From contig CAAFMS010000005.1 of NCBI GenBank assembly GCA_900764105.1, positions 1 to 64,000 on the forward strand: DNA of 64,000 bases. The letters run 5' to 3'. The position numbers and the translations under genes are program-made. The notes below the pieces were generated by a model, which had not been told where the DNA came from, made no database searches, and saw only the letters and a list, made by a program, of their open reading frames with translations. Each line of letters opens with the position of its first letter. Within the stretch, counting starts at the first letter, position 1. Positions 1-7,210 of this stretch are shown piece by piece. This stretch comes from Clostridia bacterium (GTDB lineage Bacteria; Bacillota; Clostridia; Christensenellales; Borkfalkiaceae).

Positions 1-53
1 ACGTAATCTACGCCTGAAAATTTGCGGTATCGTCGAGTTAATATATAGGGCAA

Positions 54-436
54 CCTCTAAGCCGTATTTTTAAATGATTTGTGGTAAAGGCGAACGCAGA
101 CGTACTTAACGTACTTCAAGCGAGAATTTGCCGCAAAGCGTGCCAGACAAGAATAATACGAACCATGGTCTAACGACGTATTTTTAACTAATACTTTGTT
201 CTGCTCGCGGCTTATACATCAAGTATTAAGCCGCTTACGCGCCTTGTCTTAGCCTAAAAATACGCCGTTAGACTTGCTCGCAACCAAAACGCCGATATTT
301 TTGATGGTTTTTGGTAAAGGCGAGTGCAGATGTACTTGACGTACTTCAAACGAGAATTTGCCCAAAAGCACGGAAATAGCGGCGTTTTGGCAAGTTTCAT
401 ATTATTCTTGTCTGGCATAAAAAGACGGCTTAGAGG
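54..436. repeat. Nested inverted/direct repeat region
   Basis: No credible gene lies before position 479. Several repeats nest inside each other: 54-65 pairs with 425-436, 141-158 with 400-417 (18 bp, perfect), 168-186 with 255-273 (one mismatch), 208-214 with 227-233, and 284-294 with 380-390. A 50-bp direct repeat with five differences lies at 83-132 and 313-362 and contains the core GTACTTRACGTACTTC. The arrangement would fold into a multi-branched structure. It may be a composite of miniature elements or an intergenic repeat family; no function is claimed. Confidence 0.75.
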
Positions 437-478
437 CGGGTTCGGTTGGGGTTTTTATCGGCTAAAAGGAGGGGCAAA

Positions 479-880
479 ATGAAAAAATTAAATACTATGC
501 TTGCGACATTGTTACTTCTTACTACTCTCACCGTCGCTTCTTGTTCAGGCAAAACTCAGTTTTCTTCGGATAAATGGAAACAGGGCAACTACCACCAAAG
601 ATACCTTATGTTAGACGATTTCGCCAAAAACAACTATATTATCGGGTGGAATATCGACGAAGTGACCGCTCTGCTCGGCGACCCCGAAAGAAAAGACAAC
701 GTCTATATGGAAATTTATCCGCCTCAGTTCGGCGGTTATATTCTTGAATATTACATTTCTTCGCGATCGGAATATAAAGACTTCGAAATTTTGCGTATTA
801 CTACAAATTCGACTTCCATTGTCACCTCTGCCGAATACGACTCCGAGACGGGAACCGTTCGCTCCATTTATAAAAATTGA
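479..880 (+). CDS. Small secreted lipoprotein, unknown function
   Basis: A 133-residue protein that I do not recognise. Its N-terminus is a lipoprotein signal: basic MKKL, a hydrophobic run, and a lipobox ending T-V-A-S-C with Cys22 as the likely lipidation site. The mature part is soluble, rich in Tyr and charged residues, with no repeats or membrane segments. The start at 479 is preferred over an in-frame codon 11 residues upstream because AGGAGG lies at a good distance before it and the signal peptide begins there. The segment around residues 50-75 (WNIDEVTALLGDP followed by a tyrosine-rich strand) loosely recalls SmpA/BamE-like small outer-surface folds, a weak resemblance only. It is monocistronic, with a terminator directly after it. 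Confidence 0.7.
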   Translation: MKKLNTMLATLLLLTTLTVASCSGKTQFSSDKWKQGNYHQRYLMLDDFAKNNYIIGWNIDEVTALLGDPERKDNVYMEIYPPQFGGYILEYYISSRSEYKDFEILRITTNSTSIVTSAEYDSETGTVRSIYKN

Positions 881-897
881 CAGTTCAGAATTAAATT

Positions 898-939
898 AAA
901 ACCGAGAAGCCCGTAAATAACAGGTCTCTCGGTTTTATT
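898..939 (+). terminator. Rho-independent terminator after lipoprotein
   Basis: The arms AAAACCGAGA and TCTCGGTTTT enclose a loop, 17 bases after the stop codon of the upstream lipoprotein gene, and T-rich sequence follows. Confidence 0.75.
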
Positions 940-1078
940 ATTATCGTTTTTTGACCTCTCTCGGCACTTGCATGCCACTCTCCCCGAAGGGAGGAAGCTA
1001 CTCCGACGAGTGGGAACACCTTCCATAAAGAGATTCTTTGTCGTGTTAAAAATTCGAACGACTGTTCCGATTTAAATA
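940..1078. other. Intergenic segment with truncated dispersed repeat
   Basis: No gene is seen between the lipoprotein terminator and the metQ terminator. Bases 957-1020 resemble the dispersed repeat family found elsewhere in the window (ACCTCTCTCG, then CCACTCTCCCC, then GGGAGG), apparently a degraded copy. Confidence 0.5.
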
Positions 1079-1112
1079 TTTAAAACAGCCCGGCTTTTTA
1101 TCCGAGCTGTTT
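1079..1112 (-). terminator. Probable terminator of metNIQ
   Basis: The inverted repeat AAACAGCYCGG...CCGRGCTGTTT lies about 90 bases beyond the metQ stop. On the minus strand it is followed by a T-rich run (TTTTAAATATTT), consistent with an end of transcription for the methionine transporter operon. Confidence 0.6.
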
Positions 1113-1197
1113 GTTTGCAATATCGTTGATTTATCGACTTATAGCCGTATGTTTTGCGTTCAATGATACGATTATTTACACTTAAACGAGAAATATT

Positions 1198-2094
1198 TCA
1201 GACTATCTCGCTTCTTAAATCTATCTGCGTGGAGGAATCGCAAATCATCGCGCCGTAGTATTTTTCCGCAAAATAATCGGAAACTTCTTTTGAAAGCATG
1301 ACTTCGGTGAGCGCGTCTATCTTCGCTTTATATTCGGCGTTGTTTTTATAATCGTTCAATCTTGCAGCGATAACGTTGGCTTTGCCCGCAACCTGAACGG
1401 GGTCGTCTTCCACGGCGGCGCGCTTGTCGGAAGAAATTTTACCCGTATAGGCGGTGTTGCACGGAAGCAACGCGAAATCGTAATCGGTCATAGACGAAAC
1501 AAGCAGATTTTCGACAACGAGCGTAACGGTAACGGCCCCGTCTTTACTGCTCCACGTTTTGCTTGCCGCACCGATATTAAGTCCGTCGCCCGCGGCATTT
1601 ACAGGGTAATTTTCACCTTCGGCTGCCCTGCTTATAACTCCTTTCTTTTCGAGAAGCTGAAACGCCCTTATCGCGTTCGTGACGTCGTCGCAGATTTCAA
1701 AAGTTTTACCGTCCGTAACGGCGGTGCCGTTCGCCGCTTTTCCGTAATAAATTCCGAGCGGCTCATAATGCACTTTGCAGGATGCGAAAAGCTTTGTTTT
1801 GCCCGCATACGTTTCGAGATAAGGTACGTGCTGGAAGTAGTTCGCGTCGTAATCCCCGTTCGCGACGGCGTCGTTTTGCATAGTCCAATCGAGAGTGGTA
1901 ACTTTAAGTTTATAACCTTTCTTTTCGAGTTCGCTCTTCACTATGCCGTTAAGGACTTCGGCATGCGGAACGTCGGACGCGCAAACGCTTATTTCTTTGG
2001 CGGAACCCTTCGAGCAACCGCCCGCAAAGCCGACCGTAAACACAGCAACGAGTAAAAATGCCGCCACACACAACAAATTGAGTAATTTTTTCAT
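1198..2094 (-). CDS. metQ: Methionine ABC transporter substrate-binding lipoprotein MetQ
   Basis: A 298-residue extracytoplasmic binding protein of the NlpA/MetQ family, expected to capture methionine and deliver it to MetI/MetN. It opens with a lipoprotein signal ending FAGGC (Cys27). The mature part has the family pattern: an ASDVPHAEVL strand, TLDWTMQNDAVANGDYDANYFQH in pieces typical of MetQ (the conserved D-x-N-Y-F-Q-H), and a C-terminal segment naming the second lobe. Length is normal. It is the last gene of a three-gene operon; its start overlaps the end of metI by four bases. Related NlpA proteins can bind other amino acids or peptides, so the ligand is inferred from the family and from the NIL domain of the partner ATPase. 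Confidence 0.93.
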   Translation of the reverse strand: MKKLLNLLCVAAFLLVAVFTVGFAGGCSKGSAKEISVCASDVPHAEVLNGIVKSELEKKGYKLKVTTLDWTMQNDAVANGDYDANYFQHVPYLETYAGKTKLFASCKVHYEPLGIYYGKAANGTAVTDGKTFEICDDVTNAIRAFQLLEKKGVISRAAEGENYPVNAAGDGLNIGAASKTWSSKDGAVTVTLVVENLLVSSMTDYDFALLPCNTAYTGKISSDKRAAVEDDPVQVAGKANVIAARLNDYKNNAEYKAKIDALTEVMLSKEVSDYFAEKYYGAMICDSSTQIDLRSEIV

Positions 2095-2762
2095 TTTAAA
2101 GTTCTCCTTTTATCTGTTAATTTTGCTATTTTAAGCCCCGCTTCCTGAATGAGCTGAACTATTATAACAACTATAACTATAAGTACCCAGAAAAACGCGG
2201 AAGAAAGATAATCCCCCGTATTTCTCGAATAAAACGTGTATATCCCCGAAACAAGCCCGCCCGCGCCTATGTTATAAGCAAACGAAGTGTACCCAAGAAC
2301 GCTTACGGCGACCACGGCGACGCCCGTTATGAGCGAAGCTTTTGCTTCGGGCAGAATTACTTTCGTTATAAGCTGAAAATCGGTTGCGCCGAGCGATTTA
2401 ACCGCTTCGATTTCGCCCGCAGGCACTTCTGCAAGCGACTGCTCCACTATTCTCGAAACAAGCCCGAACGCACACACCGTCATCGGTATGATAATGGTAA
2501 ACCACTCGCCCGTGCCTTTACCGAACCAAGCTCTCGTCCACGGAATACACAGCACGATAACGATAAGGCACGGCACCGAACGCAGAACGTTTACAATAAG
2601 TCCGATAATAAAATTGATCCATTTGCACGGTTTTATCCCGTTTTTGCTCGTCACGTTCAAAAGTACTCCGCAAGGAAGCCCCAAAATATAGGCAAACAGC
2701 GTGGAAAGAAAAGTCATCGCGAGCGTTTCGCCCGTCATCGTCGCTATCTCAGCAAAAGTCAT
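2091..2762 (-). CDS. metI: Methionine ABC transporter permease MetI
   Basis: A 223-residue inner-membrane permease with about five hydrophobic segments, the normal size for MetI. The binding-protein-dependent transport signature (EAA loop) is visible around residues 116-145 as a stretch beginning EIEAVKSLGATDFQLI and continuing to KVILPEA. It forms the membrane channel for methionine together with MetN and MetQ. It overlaps metN by 14 bases upstream and metQ by 4 bases downstream, so the three are translationally coupled. Confidence 0.93.
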   Translation of the reverse strand: MTFAEIATMTGETLAMTFLSTLFAYILGLPCGVLLNVTSKNGIKPCKWINFIIGLIVNVLRSVPCLIVIVLCIPWTRAWFGKGTGEWFTIIIPMTVCAFGLVSRIVEQSLAEVPAGEIEAVKSLGATDFQLITKVILPEAKASLITGVAVVAVSVLGYTSFAYNIGAGGLVSGIYTFYSRNTGDYLSSAFFWVLIVIVVIIVQLIQEAGLKIAKLTDKRRTLK

Positions 2763-3741
2763 CGCTTAAAACCTCCTCGTAACAAACCCCTTTTTCGTCG
2801 AGGTAACCGCACAGCTTTTTGATATCCTCATCGTAATAAGGCAGCCTGAAAATAATCTGTCCGTAAGTTTTTCCGTTTATGATTTTCGTTTCCGCATAAA
2901 ATACGGAAAGAAGAATGTTGCATTCCTGTATGATATTCGTAATAATCGGCTTATCCGCCGACCCGTCAAACATAAGCTTCACGAGCTTTTCGCCTTTCAG
3001 CCTCGCGCTTATTTTCCCCGAATAAATAAGCTTTCTCGCGATTTTTTCCTTGGGCGAAAGGAATATATCCTGCAAATTCCCCTGCGTGACTATTTCGGAC
3101 TTATCTATTATCGCCACCTTGTTGCAAACGGCTTCTATAACCGACATCTGATGCGAAATAATCACCACCGTAAGATTAAGCGATTTGTTAAGTTCTTTTA
3201 AAAGTTCCAAAACGGATTTTGTCGTTTCCGGGTCGAGCGCAGAAGTCGCCTCGTCACATAAAAGCACCTTCGGATCGGTCATCAGCGCACGCGCGATTGC
3301 AACTCTTTGTTGCTGCCCGCCCGACAGTTCGGACGGATACGCGTTGAGCTTATCGCCAAGCCCCACCGTCTCCAGAAGTTTAACGGCTTTTTGCTTTCTG
3401 TCCGCGTCGCCGCCTATTTCGCCCGCAAGTTCCACGTTTTTAAGCACGCTCCTCTGTTGCAGAAGATTGAATTGCTGAAAAATCATAGAAACTTTTCTGC
3501 GGATAACGCGCAGCCTTTTTTTGTCTGCCTTCGTCAAATCCTCGCCGTCTATTATCACGCTGCCCGAAGTGGGTTTTTCGAGGAGGTTCATACACCTGAC
3601 GAGAGTGCTTTTCCCCGCGCCCGATAAACCGATTATTCCGAAAACGTCTCCGTCTTCGATTGTCAGATTTATGTTATTAAGGGCGGTGAACTCGCTTTTT
3701 GCGGAAGAATAAATCTTGCATACGTTTTTGAGTTCGATCAT
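2749..3741 (-). CDS. metN: Methionine ABC transporter ATPase MetN
   Basis: A 330-residue ATPase that powers methionine import. Walker A (GLSGAGKST) is at residues 38-46, the signature motif LSGGQQQR at 139-146 and Walker B LLCDEATSALD at 160-170. The C-terminal ~80 residues form a NIL domain, the regulatory ligand-binding domain found in MetN. The start at 3741 is chosen because GGAGAG precedes it at a proper distance and MIELKNV is the usual family N-terminus; a longer reading frame upstream would run through the attenuator. Expression is probably controlled by the leader region described separately. Confidence 0.94.
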   Translation of the reverse strand: MIELKNVCKIYSSAKSEFTALNNINLTIEDGDVFGIIGLSGAGKSTLVRCMNLLEKPTSGSVIIDGEDLTKADKKRLRVIRRKVSMIFQQFNLLQQRSVLKNVELAGEIGGDADRKQKAVKLLETVGLGDKLNAYPSELSGGQQQRVAIARALMTDPKVLLCDEATSALDPETTKSVLELLKELNKSLNLTVVIISHQMSVIEAVCNKVAIIDKSEIVTQGNLQDIFLSPKEKIARKLIYSGKISARLKGEKLVKLMFDGSADKPIITNIIQECNILLSVFYAETKIINGKTYGQIIFRLPYYDEDIKKLCGYLDEKGVCYEEVLSDDFC

Positions 3742-3804
3742 TTTTTCTCTCCTGTAAAAATTGTTTTTGAGTATGAATTTAGGTATAAAAATAAATTTAA
3801 GTAT

Positions 3805-3837
3805 AAAAAAAGCCCGAGACTTAAAAAAGTCCCGAGC
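3805..3837 (-). terminator. Attenuator terminator upstream of metN
   Basis: An 11-bp stem (GCUCGGGACUU with AAGUCUCGGGC, two G-U pairs) is followed by UUUUUUU. It lies about 65-95 bases upstream of the metN start codon, so read-through is needed to express the transporter. Confidence 0.8.
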
Positions 3838-3854
3838 ATAGTATGCGTTAAAGC

Positions 3855-3944
3855 TTATTTTGCCGAAGAACAAACGGAAACAAGCCCGCGCATAAATGCT
3901 CGGGATATTAACATTCGCATGCAAGACACAAAACTGTTTCTCAT
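3855..3944 (-). CDS. Candidate Met/Cys-rich leader peptide of metNIQ
   Basis: A 29-codon frame inside the metN leader, beginning MRNSFVSCMRM and ending SVCSSAK. It has four Met codons (1, 9, 11, 18) and two Cys codons. The frame spans the 5' arm of the antiterminator (codons 13-17), so a ribosome stalled at Met codons 9 or 11 would sit on or beside the switch. No strong ribosome-binding site precedes it: GGAG lies about 25 bases upstream. This is inference from position and composition; it may be a chance frame. Confidence 0.45.
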   Translation of the reverse strand: MRNSFVSCMRMLISRAFMRGLVSVCSSAK

Positions 3945-4014
3945 AATGTCTGCCGACCGTTTGTCGCTCCTTTAAAGATTTAAAAAGACGGTTTTCCGCC
4001 TCGTTACGAGTTTT

Positions 4015-4044
4015 ATGCTACCATTGTCCTAACGGTTTTGTCAA
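4015..4044 (-). promoter_or_regulatory. metN promoter
   Basis: The minus strand carries TTGACA (4039-4044), an 18-bp spacer, then TAGCAT (4015-4020) preceded by TG. Transcription would start near 4008, giving a leader of about 265 nt that contains the attenuator. Confidence 0.6.
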
Positions 4045-4111
4045 GCGTTTTTCGGCGCCTGACAGAAAATTTTTATTTTTTTCGGCTAACTTCCGAAATG
4101 AAATCATAACA

Positions 4112-4152
4112 AAGTAAATATCCACCCGCTATGCGGGTGGATATTTACTTTA
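4112..4152. repeat. Perfect 19-bp-arm palindrome
   Basis: The arms AAAGTAAATATCCACCCGC and GCGGGTGGATATTTACTTT are separated by three bases. It sits just outside the left direct repeat of the restriction island, in a stretch with no gene. It could be a bidirectional terminator or a small repeat; I see no coding role. Confidence 0.7.
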
Positions 4153-4383
4153 TATTTATGCAAAGACTTTCGACGAGAGTAAAGAAAAAAGGCAGTCAGA
4201 GCAAAACAATACTCTTGCTTTCCCCTTTGGGGAGAGTGTCTCGGAGAGCGAAGCGAAACCGAGACGATAGAGGTCAATAACGCATAAGACAGAGGTACCC
4301 GCAAAGCAATCGGAAAGCAAGACCTCTCTCGTCTTTTACTCGCTTTGCTCGTAAAATCCACTCTCCCCAAAGGGGAAAGCAAG
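4148..4383. repeat. Dispersed repeat element, left copy flanking the RM island
   Basis: Bases 4148-4239 match 10826-10918 almost exactly (66 bp of unique left flank with one difference, then CTTGCTTTCCCC and its hairpin). The element ends with GGGGAAAGCAAG at 4372-4383, inverted relative to CTTGCTTTCCCC at 4214. Its interior (a TCTCGG...CCGAGA hairpin, AGAGGTC, then GACCTCTCTCGTC) is in the opposite order to that of the right copy, as if inverted. It looks like a miniature inverted-repeat element without a gene. Confidence 0.75.
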
Positions 4384-4562
4384 AATATAACTACGATAGC
4401 AATATAACTTTGCCAAGCAAAATATCATTCTCATTTCTCGGGACGCCGAGGCGTCGTCCCCTACGACTTCGCTCAACTCTTGCCGCAAGGCAAATATAAC
4501 TGCGGTAGCAATATCACTTTGCGAAGCAAAATATAACTTCCCTGCAAAACCCTAAACCAAAA
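4384..4562. repeat. Repeat-rich intergenic stretch
   Basis: No gene is supported. A short palindromic unit CGGGACGCCGAGGCGTCG lies near 4440-4458, and similar units recur near 39445, 53345 and 53390. Near-duplicated segments resembling GATAGCAATATAACTTTGC surround it at 4392 and 4513. Confidence 0.5.
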
Positions 4563-4609
4563 TTCAGCCGCAGTCCGCCGCGTTTTAAACGCGGCGGACT
4601 GCGGCTGAA
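4563..4609 (-). terminator. Strong terminator of the RM/RES operon
   Basis: A perfect palindrome with 23-bp GC-rich arms around a single base begins 34 bases past the stop codon of the helicase gene. The run after it on the minus strand is only moderately T-rich (ATTTTGG), so it could also act as a barrier or as a bidirectional structure. Confidence 0.6.
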
Positions 4610-4642
4610 CCATGTATTTTAATAGCGACAAACCTATATATT

Positions 4643-7210
4643 TTACCTTCCGTATAAAGTCTCGTATTCCTCGCGGCGTAACACCGTGTCCCAACCGCCG
4701 ACCGATTCGCCGTCGTGCTTATCTATTCCCGTATACGACAAACTCGAATTTTCGTACTTTCTAAACCCGAATATTCCTTGATTCATCTTTTCCGAGTCGA
4801 AAAGTCCTATCGAACAGAGCGTGTCGAAATCTTTTACCGTAAGCCCCGTGACCTTTTTGAAAAGTTCGGGTTCTATCTGCGTTATGACGTCTTTTATCGT
4901 CTGTTCGCGGTAGTCTGTAAGGTACATAAACGCGGGTATTCTCGCCGCGAGTTTTAAGAGGTTTTCCTGCACCTTTTTCCTTAACGATTTCGCCTCTTTT
5001 TCCTCTGCCGTGAGTTCCTTTTTCTCTGCCGCAGACAATTCGTCGCCCTTTTCCTTTTTGAGTTTTTTAACCTTTTCCGAGCGATTTATTATCGTCTGAA
5101 TTTCGTCGTTTAACGAGCGGAAACCCTCTATCCGCATAAGCGCGTCCAACGCCTCGGGGCTTCTTTTCAACTTATTAAGCGTATCGTTGTCAACGTGAAC
5201 GAGAAGCGCAGTCTGCCACCGTTTTGCAAGCAAAGTCGCCGAAGTCCCCGCGTAAGTAATATCGAGTATGTCCTGCGCGTTTATTACGTTCATCGACGAT
5301 CCGTCGAATGCAAGCACAGGCAAAAACGCGATAAATTCCGCGACTTTCTGTTCGGGGCTTGTATCGTCCGCCTTTAATCGGCACGAATAATCGGAAATCT
5401 GTTCGAGAGCGCGTTCCAAGGCGAAGTCGAAAATATAGCACTCTTTCTTTATAACTTCCCTATCGCCATTATCGTTTATTATCTCCCATGGCGACTGAAC
5501 CCTGAACGCCGTCTGAAAATACGTTTCGGGCGACTTTAAATTCCGCAGCATAAATACGCCCGACCACGGACGAACGGTAACGCCCGTCGTGAGTTTTCCG
5601 CAAGAGAGAGTTATCGTTTTCGTTTTGAGCGGGTCGCCCATGGCGTTTAATACGGGCGTCAAAGCCTCTATACCTACGCCCGCTTTCGTTCCCGCGCAGA
5701 CGATAATTTTGTAGTCGTCGAAAAAGTTGTTCTGCTTTTTGCGCAACAAATTAGACATAGCGTAACAACTCGCAACGTTCGGCAAAAACCACAGGGTATG
5801 CGACAAAACGCTTTGCAAAGTAACGTCCGAAAAGGGCATAGGCGGTCGCTCCGCGCCGAGTTTCAAGCCGTCCGCAGGCATATAGTTGCCCTGAATCATT
5901 CTGAGCCACTTCTGCACGTCGTCCTCGTAGACAAATTCCGAAGTTTCCGCTTTGCCCTTTTCTTTCGGCTCGGCTTTGAAAAATTCGTTTATATCGAACT
6001 TGTCGTACCCCTCGTTTATGGCGGCGTTTGCCGTAATGGAATCGGGTACCTTATAGGTGAGCATCACCATTTTCGGAAGTGCCGCGTACGGGTTTTCGCC
6101 CAAGGAATTATCCCATTTTTCTTTTGCCGACTGCTCGTCCGAGTACGTCCAATTAAATATTTGATCTTCTAAAAATTCACCCGAGTTAAGGGCGCGGAAA
6201 GGCGTTCCCGAAAGATATAGATAATACCCTGAGGTGATAGGCAAAAACGACTCGTTCATAGCGTTTCCAGCCTCTTCCTTCTGATACTTTTCAAGGTCGA
6301 AATCGTCGTTTTCCTCGTCGAATTTTTCAAACAGATTTCTTGCGTTTTCACGCCACGCACCGTAGTGATATTCGTCGAACACGACTATATCCCAATTCGT
6401 CGTATGTATAAACTCGTTTTTAGCCTTTATGCCGCCGCCGTCGTTCGTACCGAGTAAGTCCTGAAAAGAACCGAATACCACGATAGGGGCATTTTTATCG
6501 CAACTTTCGAACTGCTCGTCAAGTTTTTTAGTATCGAATTTTGCCTCTTTGTTGCTGACGAATTGCCAACCTTTAAAATCGACGTGCCGCGTAATATCTT
6601 CATGCCACGCCGATTCGACGGCAGGTTTAAAAGTGAGGACGAGTATTCTCGTAAACCCCATTTCCCTGCATAGTTCGTAGGTAGCGAAAGTTTTTCCGAA
6701 ACGCATTTTTGCGTTCCACAAAAATTTCGGGGGCTTAGTCGGCTCTTCCTTTTTTGAACGGTCGAAATAGGCTTTCGTCATTTCAACCGCGGACTTCTGC
6801 TCGTTTCGCATGGTAAAATTCCACGAGCGATTGCCCTCGAATCTTTTTCCCGTCCTGACTTCCTCGATAGCGGTCAACGCGTCGCTCACGGAACAGTTAA
6901 ACCACTCGTTTTTATCCTCGCCCTCGTTGAACTGTCTGTAACCCTTACGTCTTAAAAGTCTATGAACGTCCTTATCCGTGAAACACGTTCCGTCGGAACG
7001 CATGGCGGACTCTTTGAACACGATTTTAAAGCCTATCGCGGCGGTATGCAACTGTTCTTTTATACGATTTTCGACCGATTTACGCTCGGTATAGCCTATT
7101 TTTATATATCCGTCGTGATCCTTGACATCGGGAAGAATATAGCCGTAAATAGTAGGCGTAAAGTCGGGGCGATTACTTAAAATATCGGAAAGACTTATAT
7201 TATTTGCCAT
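4643..7210 (-). CDS. GIY-YIG nuclease-helicase fusion, restriction subunit
   Basis: An 855-residue protein, probably the DNA-cleaving and translocating part of a restriction system. Residues 18-110 resemble the T5orf172 branch of GIY-YIG nucleases (IYGYI at 21-25, then GYIKIGYT at 34-41 and an Arg helix). A superfamily 2 helicase follows: Walker-A-like MRFGKT at 169-174, DEYH at 279-282, YLSGTPF further on, and a motif VI-like AFRVQSPW. The region after about residue 700 is charged and helical with a KKLKKEKGDE linker. It is the last gene of the operon; its start overlaps the end of the RES gene by 11 bases. Base composition is like the chromosome (about half GC), unlike the gene before it. 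The family is clear; the cleavage site and requirement for modification are not. Confidence 0.8.
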   Translation of the reverse strand: MANNISLSDILSNRPDFTPTIYGYILPDVKDHDGYIKIGYTERKSVENRIKEQLHTAAIGFKIVFKESAMRSDGTCFTDKDVHRLLRRKGYRQFNEGEDKNEWFNCSVSDALTAIEEVRTGKRFEGNRSWNFTMRNEQKSAVEMTKAYFDRSKKEEPTKPPKFLWNAKMRFGKTFATYELCREMGFTRILVLTFKPAVESAWHEDITRHVDFKGWQFVSNKEAKFDTKKLDEQFESCDKNAPIVVFGSFQDLLGTNDGGGIKAKNEFIHTTNWDIVVFDEYHYGAWRENARNLFEKFDEENDDFDLEKYQKEEAGNAMNESFLPITSGYYLYLSGTPFRALNSGEFLEDQIFNWTYSDEQSAKEKWDNSLGENPYAALPKMVMLTYKVPDSITANAAINEGYDKFDINEFFKAEPKEKGKAETSEFVYEDDVQKWLRMIQGNYMPADGLKLGAERPPMPFSDVTLQSVLSHTLWFLPNVASCYAMSNLLRKKQNNFFDDYKIIVCAGTKAGVGIEALTPVLNAMGDPLKTKTITLSCGKLTTGVTVRPWSGVFMLRNLKSPETYFQTAFRVQSPWEIINDNGDREVIKKECYIFDFALERALEQISDYSCRLKADDTSPEQKVAEFIAFLPVLAFDGSSMNVINAQDILDITYAGTSATLLAKRWQTALLVHVDNDTLNKLKRSPEALDALMRIEGFRSLNDEIQTIINRSEKVKKLKKEKGDELSAAEKKELTAEEKEAKSLRKKVQENLLKLAARIPAFMYLTDYREQTIKDVITQIEPELFKKVTGLTVKDFDTLCSIGLFDSEKMNQGIFGFRKYENSSLSYTGIDKHDGESVGGWDTVLRREEYETLYGR

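Larger units (their letters stand above)
3742..4008 (-). promoter_or_regulatory. metNIQ leader with mutually exclusive hairpins (attenuator)
   Basis: On the minus-strand RNA three pairings compete. Segment 3896-3905 (UCCCGAGCAU) can pair with 3830-3839 (AUGCUCGGGA), a perfect 10-bp antiterminator. It can instead fold locally within 3885-3904. Segment 3828-3837 can pair with 3812-3822 to make an 11-bp hairpin followed by seven U residues, a terminator. Two of the terminator pairs are G-U wobbles that exist only in the minus-strand RNA, which supports the orientation. I see no S-box (SAM-I) core and no T-box GGUGGNACCGCG element. A Met-rich upstream reading frame overlaps the antiterminator segment. 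Confidence 0.75.

Noticed and set aside
3742..4008. SAM-I riboswitch or T-box before metN
   Set aside because: I looked for the S-box core and for the T-box GGUGGNACCGCG element on the minus strand and found neither.
4104..4382. Short minus-strand frame in the left flanking repeat
   Set aside because: It is made of the repeat's palindromes and has no ribosome-binding site or family match; the right copy of the repeat does not keep the same frame.
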